Shown piece after piece: positions 23,546 through 32,648 of a stretch of DNA of 47,338 bases. The notes below the pieces were generated by a model. It was not told the DNA's origin. It did not search any database and saw only the letters and a program-made list of their open reading frames with translations. Each line of letters begins with the position of its first letter. The stretch's first letter is position 1. The position numbers and the translations under genes are program-made. The stretch is from an uncultured Prevotella sp. (GTDB lineage: Bacteria; Bacteroidota; Bacteroidia; Bacteroidales; Bacteroidaceae), in NCBI GenBank assembly GCA_944320355.1, contig CALUHC010000012.1, positions 1 through 47,338 on the forward strand. The letters are read 5' to 3'.

Positions 23546-26488
23546 ATGAAACGAAACACATTCAGCATCGCACTGCTGCTGGCGGCGACCACGGCCACAG
23601 CGCAGGTGGCACTGCCCACCACGAACAAGGCAGACAACATCCGCTCGCTCGCGGGACAGTGGGACTTCAAGTACATAGCAGGCACATCGGCAGGCAGCGA
23701 CTCGCTGTTCTTCCGCCCCGGCTTCAACATCGGAGGCTGGAGTTCCATCAGCGTGCCGGGCAACTGGGAGCTGCAGGGCTTCGGCAGGAGGACATACGGC
23801 AAGAAGGTCAGGGCCGGCCTGGGCCTCTACCGCCGCCCCGTCAGCATACCCGCAGGCTGGGCCGGGAGCAGCATATACATCAGCTTTGAGGGCGTGAACT
23901 TCGGATATACGTTCTACATCGACGGAACGGAGGTGGCAACGTTCCACAGCTCGTTCAACCGCCAGACGTTCGACATCAGCAAATATGTGCGCGCCGGAGG
24001 CAACCACACGCTCGCCGTGAGGGTGAACACGCGCCCGCGTGGATTCGAGTTTGACACGAACGACGACTGGTCGCTCTGCGGAATATCGCGCGACGTGCTG
24101 CTGTTCGCCCTGCCAAAGACGCACATCGACGACGTGACCGTGCAGACGGCAATGGACGGAACGGTGAGCGTGAAGGCCATTGTGGCCGGTCTCGGCGCCA
24201 AGGACAAGGCCATGCTGGAGGGAGAGCTGACCGACGCACGGGGCAACCGCGTGGCCACGCTGCGCTCAAATGAGGCGGCAGACAGCGCCATGGCGGCCGA
24301 ATGCAAGGTGGCTTCGCCCCACCTGTGGACGGCAGAGACACCTTATTTATATAAGTTGAGCCTCAGGCTGAAGGTAAACGGACGCACCGTGCAGACATAC
24401 GAGGACCGCGTGGGAATACGCGAAATAGCGTGGAACGACGGCATATACCGCATAAACGGCCAGCCGGTGAAGTTCCACGGCGCGACACACCACGACCTGT
24501 CGCCCATCCACGGGCGCAGCATCACTGAGGCGGAGATGCTGCGCGACCTGCAGATGATGAAGGACGCGAACATGAACTTCCTGCGAACGTCGCATTATCC
24601 GCCCGCGCCGCGCCTGCTGGAGCTGTGCGATTCCATCGGAATGTACGTCATGTGCGAGGTGCCCTTCGGCTTCGGAGAGGCCAACCTAACGGACTCAACG
24701 TTCCTCGGCGAGCTTAAAAAGAGAGCCTACCTGACCCTGCGCCGCGACAAGAATCGCCCCTCGGTGGTGGTTTGGAGCGTGGGCAACGAGAACCCGGTGA
24801 CCGAAATCGGTCTGCAGACGGGCCTATACGTGGCCTCGCTCGACAGCACACGCCCGTTCACATTCCCCATGACCCCCTCGGTTTACAGGGACTGGGCGAC
24901 GGAGTACAAGGCGTTTGACGCCAAGCACGGCTTCAACTCGCACAACTCGCCATACATAGTCTCACCGCATTATCCCGACCCGCAGGAAGTGAAACCGTTC
25001 TCCGAACTGTACGACCGGCCCATGCTCGCCACCGAATATGCCCACGCGCTCGGCACAGACTTCGGCCAAATGCAAGACATATATGAGACCATGGCCACCA
25101 CGCCATCCATCCTCGGAGGCTCCGTTTGGGAGCTTTTCGACCAGGGACTGCTCGTGAAGAGCAACAAGCCGCTGGCCTCGAAGCATGAGTACACGCACTT
25201 TGTATGGCAGACACCTGACACATATTACGACACAGCCGACAACCAAGGCACCGACGGAATCCTTTATTCTGACCGCACGCCGCAGACCGATTACTACCAG
25301 GCGCGCAAGGTCTACTCGAACGTAATCATACGCGAGAACCCGCTGCGCGTGCTCAACCGCTTCGACTTCACCGACCTGTCGGACATCAGGTTCGACTGGC
25401 AGCTGATGGGCGACGGCCGCGAGCTCGACCGCGGAACGCTCGACATAGCCTGCGCTCCCCACGACTCCACTCTCATAAACATCACCCCGTCCATACCGCA
25501 ACCGCTCACAGCAAGCAAGTACTGGATAGCCATCACCGCCACCGACGGGCAGGGAAGGCAGATATACGAGAAGTCCGTGAGGATAAATCCCGACGGAGCA
25601 CCCGCACTCATGGACCGCGTCATCGCGGCAGACGGCAAGAACAAGGTGAAGGTTAAGAGGGGAGTGACCACCACCACGGCCTACACCATGGACTCTGACG
25701 GCTTCTCGCTGCGCAACGCCGCCGGCGTTGAGATAATCAAAGACATGGTGATGGCACGCGTAGGCCGCAAGCAGTCGATGGCCGAAAAGGCCACACGGGC
25801 CTCGCGCCGCTCGTCAAAGCTGCACCAACTCTGGGACAAGCACCTGCTCGACAGCGGCAGCGTGCAGGTGACCAGGGCCGACCGAGAGGGAACAACGCTC
25901 GCAGTGCGCTTTGCCTGCGACTCGGCACGCTACGTTGACGGCACCATAACGCTGACCAACAAGCCCGGCGGGATCATAGGATATGCCTTCGACCTGACCG
26001 CTCACGGCAGCGGAGAGAGCATTGAAACGGGCGTGGCAATGATGCTGCCAAAGACCATGTCGCAGCTGCGCTACCTCGGCAACGGCCCTTACGCGTCATA
26101 TCCCGGACGCGACGCGCTGAGCGAATACGGACAGTGGAGCATCACTTCGGGCGACCTCTACTACCCCGGCAACCGCCGTCACGTTGACATGGCCGTGTTC
26201 TCCGACACGCTCGGCAACGGATTCGCCATCGTAACCGACGATGCCGACATTGCCGTGGAGAACCACGAGCAGGGAATCGTGGTGGGATTCAACACGTTCA
26301 CCGCCTCGGCATACAACAAGTACGAGTGGCCTGCGGGCATATCGCAGCTCAACGGCATGAAGATCAAGGGCAACTTCGACATCGTTCCGCTCACGGAACA
26401 GTGGAACGAAGGCATGACAGGCATCTTCGGGCATCCCGATTCGCCCATTCCCGTGTTCATGCCCTTCTATCACGCCTACGATTTATGA
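23546..26488 (+). CDS. GH2 family glycoside hydrolase (beta-galactosidase-like)
   Basis: A 980-residue protein with a signal peptide (to about residue 22) and full GH2 architecture: sugar-binding domain, Ig-like domain, TIM barrel, and a C-terminal domain similar to the LacZ small chain (YLGNGPYASYPGRD). The acid/base glutamate lies in VVWSVGNENP and the nucleophile in MLATEYAHALG. The NFLRTSHYPP motif is typical. Linkage with PL11 suggests removal of beta-galactose side chains from rhamnogalacturonan-I; this is an inference, and beta-glucuronidase or other GH2 activities cannot be excluded. It lacks a T9SS tail, so it is probably periplasmic. Same operon as PL11. Confidence 0.92.
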   Translation: MKRNTFSIALLLAATTATAQVALPTTNKADNIRSLAGQWDFKYIAGTSAGSDSLFFRPGFNIGGWSSISVPGNWELQGFGRRTYGKKVRAGLGLYRRPVSIPAGWAGSSIYISFEGVNFGYTFYIDGTEVATFHSSFNRQTFDISKYVRAGGNHTLAVRVNTRPRGFEFDTNDDWSLCGISRDVLLFALPKTHIDDVTVQTAMDGTVSVKAIVAGLGAKDKAMLEGELTDARGNRVATLRSNEAADSAMAAECKVASPHLWTAETPYLYKLSLRLKVNGRTVQTYEDRVGIREIAWNDGIYRINGQPVKFHGATHHDLSPIHGRSITEAEMLRDLQMMKDANMNFLRTSHYPPAPRLLELCDSIGMYVMCEVPFGFGEANLTDSTFLGELKKRAYLTLRRDKNRPSVVVWSVGNENPVTEIGLQTGLYVASLDSTRPFTFPMTPSVYRDWATEYKAFDAKHGFNSHNSPYIVSPHYPDPQEVKPFSELYDRPMLATEYAHALGTDFGQMQDIYETMATTPSILGGSVWELFDQGLLVKSNKPLASKHEYTHFVWQTPDTYYDTADNQGTDGILYSDRTPQTDYYQARKVYSNVIIRENPLRVLNRFDFTDLSDIRFDWQLMGDGRELDRGTLDIACAPHDSTLINITPSIPQPLTASKYWIAITATDGQGRQIYEKSVRINPDGAPALMDRVIAADGKNKVKVKRGVTTTTAYTMDSDGFSLRNAAGVEIIKDMVMARVGRKQSMAEKATRASRRSSKLHQLWDKHLLDSGSVQVTRADREGTTLAVRFACDSARYVDGTITLTNKPGGIIGYAFDLTAHGSGESIETGVAMMLPKTMSQLRYLGNGPYASYPGRDALSEYGQWSITSGDLYYPGNRRHVDMAVFSDTLGNGFAIVTDDADIAVENHEQGIVVGFNTFTASAYNKYEWPAGISQLNGMKIKGNFDIVPLTEQWNEGMTGIFGHPDSPIPVFMPFYHAYDL

Positions 26489-26499
26489 CCTCCGAACAA

Positions 26500-26528
26500 A
26501 TTTGTAACAATCGGTACTAATTTATAAT
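26500..26528 (+). promoter_or_regulatory. Second copy of the candidate HTCS operator
   Basis: ATTTGTAA (26500-26507), GGTAC (26513-26517), AAT (26519-26521) and TAAT (26525-26528) share 22 of 29 positions, without gaps, with the site upstream of the PL11 gene. It lies 88 bases before the next gene, where a second HTCS-dependent promoter would be expected. Confidence 0.5.
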
Positions 26529-26531
26529 ATC

Positions 26532-26568
26532 CCCTCTGCCTGCATTTATTAACATTGCAGGCAGAGGG
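26532..26568. promoter_or_regulatory. 13-bp stem inverted repeat in the 5' leader
   Basis: CCCTCTGCCTGCA (26532-26544) pairs perfectly with TGCAGGCAGAGGG (26556-26568) around an 11-base A/T loop. No T-run follows on the plus strand, so it is not a standard terminator. It contains TAACATTG, one base off a -7 box, followed by CAGGCAG as at the PL11 start site. It may stabilise or regulate the mRNA. Confidence 0.5.
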
Positions 26569-26615
26569 AGAAAATCCCGGGAACCAGTAACACGAACTTT
26601 AAAACAATATCTATT

Positions 26616-29066
26616 ATGAAGAAACTTACACTATCATTGGCACTGTTTGCCTGCACGATGGCCGCGCAGGCTCAGAACGCCGGCGACTACGTCTATACGG
26701 ACGATGGACGCTACAAGATTACAAGTGGCGAGAACCTGCTTTCCAACGGCGACTTCTCGCAGGGATTGGACGGCTGGTTGACCGACGGCGGCACCCCTGT
26801 AAACACGGATACCTTCTACGTTGACAAGGGCGGACCTGACGGCGGCGACTGCCTGTTCGTGAACATGAAGGATAACGGCCCGGGCACAGGTAGCTCGCTT
26901 TGGCGAAGTGTGCCCGTGCAGGCCGGTACGACCTATTACATTGCGTACAGTGTGCAAGGGTATGAGCCTACGACAACAACAGTATCAGTCGGCGAGAATG
27001 TGAAGAACTACCAAAACATTTTCTTTAACACCGATGGTTCCATTACGCCTTCTGTTGATATTGCATATAGCCAGCAATATGCTTATGATTGGGTCACAAT
27101 GTCGTATGCTTATACTCCGCAGGAGGATGGCTATATAGTGTTCTACTTTTTTGCACCCTACGTGTATACTCGTTTTGACGACTTTAAAGTGCTTGAAGCT
27201 CAAGAAGTGGTGGATGATCGTGCCCTCGCTTCTTTCACAGAGCGTGTTGATGCTTATTTGAACAACCCTCTTCTGCCCAATGCTCGTGATATATTGGAAA
27301 CCTACAAGGGTGAGCTTCAGAGTGCCTATGAATTGGATGACATTCAGTATTGGCAGGACATGATGTCTGTATGGGACGACGCGTTGTCGGAGTTCCTTGA
27401 TGCTAACTCCGTGAACATAAACGACTATATCACGGCTGCCGACTTCGAAGAGCAAGACGTGCCTCTCGGAAAGAACGTTACCACAGTTGGTGGAGAGAAC
27501 GGATGGCAGGCATGGGGCGACCGCTGGACACAGCGAGATGTTGTAGAGCCGTTCACTTCGATATGGATGAAACGCGAAATCAACGGCAGCTTCATCCTCG
27601 CCGAGGGCGGACTGTACCAGGAACTTGGCGATATGCCTGCCGGTGACTATATGTTCAGCCTGAAGGTACGTGCCGCCAAGTATGCCAACAAGCATGATGA
27701 CTTGGACCGTCTGGCTGAGATACGTGGTCTGAAGATCTTCATCAACGAGGACTCTGTGGAAATGTATCCGATAGATCCTGACGACCTTACCACCTATACA
27801 GTTTATTCAAAACTTGAAAACCCGGGCAAGCTCACTATTGGAGTGTACATACCGGCAGATGTTTGCAACCGTGTCGATCTTGACGGAACCGACCTGCGCA
27901 TAATAGGCGTTACGGAAGACTATGTGAAAGACTACTTCACCAATCGTGAGATAGAGAGCGCCAGGACAAACTTGAGCGAGACCATCGATTCCGCACGTGT
28001 GCTTTTGGCCTCAGACCAATACATCTACTGGAAAGATTCTCTGACATTTGAGGTGGACACAGCAGTGGCCGTGCGCGACACAGCGACTATTGCCGCCTCG
28101 CTTGATGCCGGGCGCAGCGATCTCGAAAAGGCCATTTCCACTTTCATGAAACGCAACAGCTTATACACATCGCTGCTGGCAACCATAGCCAATGCAGAGG
28201 CTATTCTGGACGACCCGGACTATAAGGAGGGGCACGATGCGTTGCGGCAGGCTATAAGTGACGCCAAGGCTTTTGTCGGCACGCTCTCCTCTGAGCAGTC
28301 TGCAGAGACCGATGGGTTGATAAAGGCGCAGGAGGCAGCTCTCGATAAGGCTATGAACGCATTACAGATAGCCAACATGACAGCTGATGAGAAGTATCTT
28401 TTCCTTGACTGGGCGCAGCAGGACGAAGCTATGTATGTGCAGAATCTCGATTTTGAAAATCCTCTGACCACAAACAGCGGTGCCACGCTTTATAAAGAAA
28501 ACGGAACCTTTGCCGGTCATGAATTCAACGGGCGATTGGCTCTCAGTGAAAAGATTTCGGCGTCGCTCGACGCGTCTCACGGTCTTGTCTTGTTCTATTC
28601 GGCAAAGAACACCACTGTGCTCTCAATACTTAACCTCAAGGAAGGTGACCAGGTGACGCTCGACTACACCTGCACGGGCGGTATTTATGTCAATTCGGCC
28701 AATGCATGGTACTATGACAAAGATGGCAACAGGGTTGACTTTGTGGCAGGAGAGAAAGTGGCTGGTAACCAGCTTGACAATTCGGCCAACGCTGATGGAT
28801 TGGGCGGAAAGGTGCGCTATGTGCTCAACATGAGCGCAGACGGCACGCTCGACTTCTACTTCGGCTCGTCTGGATCGACCATGCGCATAAGCTACATCGG
28901 CATCACTTACGCCGAGAACGTGGTTGACGGAATAGAGGACACCACGCTCGAAAAGAAATGTGATGGCAAGGTTTACAATCTGAGCGGACAGTATGTGGGC
29001 GACTCGCTCGATGGGTTGAAGAGCGGCATTTACATCCGCGACGGGCGCAAGGTGATAGTAAAATAG
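26616..29066 (+). CDS. Large secreted multidomain protein with T9SS-type tail, function unknown
   Basis: An 816-residue protein not assigned to a known enzyme. A signal peptide ends at AQAQ (about residue 19). A carbohydrate-binding-like beta-sandwich begins with NLLSNGDFSQGLDGW (about 40-190). A second sandwich-like domain spans about 275-430 (GGLYQELGDMPAGDYMFSLKV). A helical FIVAR-like region (about 440-610) has Leu/Ala-rich repeats such as LLATIANAEAILDDPDY. A third sandwich comes before a C-terminal T9SS type A-like tail (VYNLSGQYVGDSL, GIYIRDGRKVIVK). No catalytic motif was seen. Context suggests a surface glycan-binding protein. Bases of about 26960-27400 are visibly poorer in G+C than the rest of the gene. 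Confidence 0.85.
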   Translation: MKKLTLSLALFACTMAAQAQNAGDYVYTDDGRYKITSGENLLSNGDFSQGLDGWLTDGGTPVNTDTFYVDKGGPDGGDCLFVNMKDNGPGTGSSLWRSVPVQAGTTYYIAYSVQGYEPTTTTVSVGENVKNYQNIFFNTDGSITPSVDIAYSQQYAYDWVTMSYAYTPQEDGYIVFYFFAPYVYTRFDDFKVLEAQEVVDDRALASFTERVDAYLNNPLLPNARDILETYKGELQSAYELDDIQYWQDMMSVWDDALSEFLDANSVNINDYITAADFEEQDVPLGKNVTTVGGENGWQAWGDRWTQRDVVEPFTSIWMKREINGSFILAEGGLYQELGDMPAGDYMFSLKVRAAKYANKHDDLDRLAEIRGLKIFINEDSVEMYPIDPDDLTTYTVYSKLENPGKLTIGVYIPADVCNRVDLDGTDLRIIGVTEDYVKDYFTNREIESARTNLSETIDSARVLLASDQYIYWKDSLTFEVDTAVAVRDTATIAASLDAGRSDLEKAISTFMKRNSLYTSLLATIANAEAILDDPDYKEGHDALRQAISDAKAFVGTLSSEQSAETDGLIKAQEAALDKAMNALQIANMTADEKYLFLDWAQQDEAMYVQNLDFENPLTTNSGATLYKENGTFAGHEFNGRLALSEKISASLDASHGLVLFYSAKNTTVLSILNLKEGDQVTLDYTCTGGIYVNSANAWYYDKDGNRVDFVAGEKVAGNQLDNSANADGLGGKVRYVLNMSADGTLDFYFGSSGSTMRISYIGITYAENVVDGIEDTTLEKKCDGKVYNLSGQYVGDSLDGLKSGIYIRDGRKVIVK

Positions 29067-29102
29067 CCATAGTTTGTTCAGATAGGTTGGCCATTCTGCC
29101 CC

Positions 29103-29252
29103 TAATTTCCGGCAGACCGCCGCAAGGCTTGTAACCATCTGATATTCAATGCGTTGTAAAACGGGTTGTTTTGGCTTCCAAAACGGCCCGTTTTGTCGTG
29201 CGAAACGCGCCGTTTCACAATGCGAAACGGCGCGTTTCGCATTGCAAGGTGG
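29103..29252. repeat. Stand-alone 22-bp palindrome array, copy B
   Basis: Nearly the same ~150 bases as 16039-16190. Units are at 29165-29186, 29187-29208, 29209-29230 and a partial 29231-29252, each about (G/C)CCGTTTTG or GCCGTTTCA, five or six bases, then GAAACGG or AAAACGG. It occupies most of the 369-base gene-free gap before rhaB; the rest of the gap holds only the rhaB promoter. Confidence 0.85.
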
Positions 29253-29383
29253 CAGGCCGTGATTTTCGACTCGCCGCAGGTCTCACCCCAATGGCCGGCC
29301 GGCGCACTCTGCGGGGCGGGGTGCCGCGCAAATTTTTTGGCACAAAAATCAAATAACCATGACGGTTTTAGAGACAAAATCAT

Positions 29384-29391
29384 TACCTTTG
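29384..29391 (+). promoter_or_regulatory. -7 box of rhaB
   Basis: TACCTTTG fits TAnnTTTG, with the start codon 45 bases downstream. The -33 region is poor, consistent with activator dependence (for example a RhaR-type regulator). Confidence 0.6.
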
Positions 29392-29435
29392 CAATGTAGA
29401 TCACATTTAAAACAATTACTGGTAACTATCAAAAC

Positions 29436-30917
29436 ATGGAAGAAAAAAAATGTTTCTTCGCTGTCGACTTGGGCGCTACGAGCGGCAGGACAATCATAGG
29501 AACCCTCGACGGGGGCAGGATTGAGCTTGAGGAACTCACACGATTTGACAATAACCTGATAGAGGTCGGAGGCCATTTCTATTGGGACATCTACGCTCTC
29601 TACTTCGAGATAATCAAGGGGCTGAAGCTCGCCGCGCAGCGCGAGCTGCCCATACGCTCCATCGGCATCGACACGTGGGGCGTGGACTTTGTGTGCGTGG
29701 GCGGCGACGGCGCGCTGTTGCGCAACCCCATCGCATATCGCGACCCGCACACCTTCGGCATGATGGAATACTACTTCGAGCACGCCGTGGGCAAGGAGAA
29801 GGTGTATGACATCACGGGAATACAGTTCATGAACTTCAACTCGCTGTTCCAGCTCTACACCATGCGCAAGAACGGCGACTCGGCCTTGCAGAACGCCGAC
29901 AAGGTATTGTTCGTGCCAGACGCGCTGAGCTATATGCTCACAGGCAAGATGGTGTGCGAATACACCATAGCCTCGACCAGCCAGATGCTCGACCCGCGCA
30001 CAAAGCAGCTCGACGAGCAGCTGCTGGAGAGCGTGGGGCTGACGCGCGACAACTTCGGGCGCATGACAAACCCCGCCACAGAGATAGGCGTGCTCACAGA
30101 GGAGGTGCAGCGCATGACCGGGCTCGGAGCCATACCGGTGATAGCCGTGGCCGGTCACGACACGGCGAGCGCCGTGGCCGCCGTGCCTGCCAAGGACGAG
30201 CGGTTTGCCTACCTCAGCTCCGGCACATGGAGCCTGATGGGCATCGAGACAAAGAACGCCATCATAAACGACCTCAGCTACGAGCGCAACTTCACCAACG
30301 AGGGCGGCATCGAGGGCACCACGCGCTTCCTGAAGAACATCTGCGGGATGTGGCTCTACGAGCGTTGCCGCAAGGAGTGGACCGACGCCCCCAAGTCGCA
30401 CACCGAGCTGATAGCCGCTGCCATGCAGCAGCCGGCCTTCCGCAGCATCATCAACCCCGACGACCCGATGTTCGCCAACCCCTCTTCGATGGTGGAGGCC
30501 ATCAAGGACTACTGCCGCCAGACGGGGCAGCCGGTGCCCGAGGGCTATGCCGAGATATGCCGCTGCATATTCGAGTCGCTCGCGTTGCGCTACCGCCAAG
30601 TGTTCAGTTACCTGCGCGAGATGGCTGCATTCCCCATCGACGTGCTTCACATCATAGGCGGAGGCTCGCTCAACGCATACCTCAACCAGTTCACGGCCAA
30701 CTCGCTCGGCATCGAGGTGCTGGCCGGGCCGCAGGAGGGAACGGCCATCGGCAACATCATGCTGCAGGCAAAGGCCTCGGGCGATGTGGCCGACATCTGG
30801 GATATGCGCCGCATCATCGCCGCCAGCATCGAGCTGAAACGCTTTGAGCCGACCGACAAGGACGCGTGGGACAACGCCTACGAGCGGTTCCTGAAGATAG
30901 TGGAGAGCAAGAAGTAA
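29436..30917 (+). CDS. rhaB: L-rhamnulokinase
   Basis: A 493-residue FGGY-family kinase, usual length. The N-terminal phosphate loop is FFAVDLGATSGRTI (7-20). The substrate region GIDTWGVDF is near residue 78, the catalytic aspartate lies in VAGHDTASAV (about residue 240), and the ATP-site glycines are in SSGTWSLMG and HIIGGGSLNAYLNQ. It phosphorylates L-rhamnulose to L-rhamnulose 1-phosphate. It is the first of the rhamnose genes on the plus strand and is separated from rhaA by 335 bases of repeats. Confidence 0.95.
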   Translation: MEEKKCFFAVDLGATSGRTIIGTLDGGRIELEELTRFDNNLIEVGGHFYWDIYALYFEIIKGLKLAAQRELPIRSIGIDTWGVDFVCVGGDGALLRNPIAYRDPHTFGMMEYYFEHAVGKEKVYDITGIQFMNFNSLFQLYTMRKNGDSALQNADKVLFVPDALSYMLTGKMVCEYTIASTSQMLDPRTKQLDEQLLESVGLTRDNFGRMTNPATEIGVLTEEVQRMTGLGAIPVIAVAGHDTASAVAAVPAKDERFAYLSSGTWSLMGIETKNAIINDLSYERNFTNEGGIEGTTRFLKNICGMWLYERCRKEWTDAPKSHTELIAAAMQQPAFRSIINPDDPMFANPSSMVEAIKDYCRQTGQPVPEGYAEICRCIFESLALRYRQVFSYLREMAAFPIDVLHIIGGGSLNAYLNQFTANSLGIEVLAGPQEGTAIGNIMLQAKASGDVADIWDMRRIIAASIELKRFEPTDKDAWDNAYERFLKIVESKK

Positions 30918-30936
30918 CGCTTCAGCTCAGAACGCA

Positions 30937-31200
30937 GAGTGACGAGTGAAGAGGTATGATTACCTTCAGCGCAGAGTTTGGAGTGACGAGTGAAGAGGTA
31001 TGATTGCCTTCAGCGCAGAGTTTAGAGTGACGAGTAAAGAGGTATGATTACCGTTGGAGCGGAGTTGCGTTATAGGCAAGTCCAAGCTATTGTCCGTTAA
31101 CTTCCCGAGCGGAACGCAGTGGAGCGATAACTTCCGTTAACTTCTTTAACTCCTTAAAGAAAACGGCGCGATAACTTCCGTTAACTTCTTTAACTCCTTA
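30937..31200 (+). repeat. 44-bp tandem repeat plus GTTAACTTCC block
   Basis: Three 44-base units start at 30937, 30981 and 31025 with GAGTGACGAG and GAGGTATGATT. They are followed by CTATTGTCCGTTAACTTCC, GCGGAACGCAGTGGAGCGAT, and two copies of GATAACTTCCGTTAACTTC-TTTAACTCCTTA. The same blocks occur inverted at 41035-41225, and part of them at 46990-47130. They fill the rhaB-rhaA gap; no gene is present. Confidence 0.85.
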
Positions 31201-31252
31201 ATATAAATTCAATCAAAACAAAAATAAACCAAAAAATCAAACCTAAAGCGAA

Positions 31253-32509
31253 ATGAAATCAGAATTAGTAAAGAAGGCTTACGAGATAGCCAAAGAGCGC
31301 TATGCAGCCGTAGGAGTGGACACAGAGAAAGTGTTGGAGCAGATGCAGGACTTCCACCTCAGCCTCCACTGCTGGCAGGCTGACGACGTGAAGGGATTCG
31401 AAGTGCAGGCTGGAGCTCTCACCGGAGGCATCCAGGCCACAGGCAACTACCCCGGAGCCGCACGCAACATCGACGAACTGCGCGCCGACATCATCAAGGC
31501 AAAGTCGTACATCCCCGGCACTCACCGCCTGAATCTCCACGAGATATACGGTGACTTCAAGGGAAAGGTAGTAGACCGCGACGAGGTTACGCCCGAGTAT
31601 TTCCAGAGTTGGATAGAGTGGGCGAAGGAGAACAACATGAAGCTCGACTTCAACTCCACATCGTTCTCGCACCCCAAGAGCGGCGACCTGTCGCTGGCCA
31701 ACCCCGACGAGGGCATCCGTAACTTCTGGATTGAGCACACCAAGCGTTGCCGCGAGATTTCAGAGGCAATGGGCAAGGCGCAGGGCGACCCCTGCATCAT
31801 GAACCTCTGGGTGCACGACGGAAGCAAGGACCAGACCGTGAACAAGTACCTCTACCGCAGCCTCCTGAAGGACTCGCTCGACAAGATCTTCGCCACCAAG
31901 TATGACAACATGAAGGACTGCATCGAGTCCAAGGTGTTCGGCATCGGCCTTGAGAGCTTCACCGTAGGCTCAAACGACTTCTACACAGCCTACGCAGCGC
32001 AGAACAACAAGCTCATCACGCTCGACACGGGTCACTTCCACCCCACGGAGAGCGTTGCAGACAAGGTGTCGGCCATGCTGCTCTACGTGCCCGAGCTGAT
32101 GCTCCACGTTAGCCGCCCTGTGCGTTGGGACTCAGACCACGTCACAATCATGGACGACCCGACGCTCGACCTCTTCCAGGAGATTGTGCGCGCCGGCGCT
32201 CTCGACCGCGTTCACTACGGCCTCGACTACTTCGATGCCTCCATCAACCGCATCGGAGCTTACGTCATCGGCAGCCGCGCTGCGCAGAAGTGCATGCTCC
32301 GCGCACTGCTTGAGCCGCTGGCAACCCTGCGCAAGTATGAGGCCGAGGGCAAGGGCTTCGAGCGCCTGGCACTGCTCGAGGAGGAGAAGGCTCTGCCTTG
32401 GAACGCCGTTTACGACGAGTTCTGCCTGCGCAACGACGTGCCCGTGGGCGAGGAGTTCATCGCCGACATCGAGAAGTATGAGGCCGACGTGACCTCCAAG
32501 CGCGCATAA
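31253..32509 (+). CDS. rhaA: L-rhamnose isomerase
   Basis: A 418-residue TIM-barrel enzyme interconverting L-rhamnose and L-rhamnulose, normal length. Family segments include HCWQADDVKGFE, NLHEIYGDF, LDFNSTSFSHPKS, and the metal site built from GLESF, LDTGHFHPTE and RWDSDHV. A conserved Asp lies in HYGLDYFDASINR. Start ATG 31253. rhaT follows after 139 bases containing a large inverted repeat. Confidence 0.97.
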   Translation: MKSELVKKAYEIAKERYAAVGVDTEKVLEQMQDFHLSLHCWQADDVKGFEVQAGALTGGIQATGNYPGAARNIDELRADIIKAKSYIPGTHRLNLHEIYGDFKGKVVDRDEVTPEYFQSWIEWAKENNMKLDFNSTSFSHPKSGDLSLANPDEGIRNFWIEHTKRCREISEAMGKAQGDPCIMNLWVHDGSKDQTVNKYLYRSLLKDSLDKIFATKYDNMKDCIESKVFGIGLESFTVGSNDFYTAYAAQNNKLITLDTGHFHPTESVADKVSAMLLYVPELMLHVSRPVRWDSDHVTIMDDPTLDLFQEIVRAGALDRVHYGLDYFDASINRIGAYVIGSRAAQKCMLRALLEPLATLRKYEAEGKGFERLALLEEEKALPWNAVYDEFCLRNDVPVGEEFIADIEKYEADVTSKRA

Positions 32510-32532
32510 CTCTTAGTGTGAAAACATAGAAT

Positions 32533-32628
32533 GCCCCTCTCCGTCTCTCCCCCGTGGGGAGAGTGCTTGCCTGCCGCCAGACAGGGCGGCGCAGCAGTTT
32601 CTCCCCACAGGGGAGACGGAAGAGGGGC
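32533..32628. terminator. Large imperfect hairpin between rhaA and rhaT
   Basis: The arm GCCCCTCTCCGTCTC... (32533-32562) pairs with ...GGGAGACGGAAGAGGGGC (32600-32628) with few mismatches, enclosing a GC-rich loop. There is no T-run, so it may act as partial attenuator, mRNA stabiliser or dispersed palindrome rather than a strict terminator. Confidence 0.55.
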
Positions 32629-32648
32629 TTCGTCATATCATACATACA

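Noticed and set aside
22709-24124. 471-codon frame antisense to PL11 and GH2
   Set aside because: It spans the junction of two real genes and is a compositional shadow.
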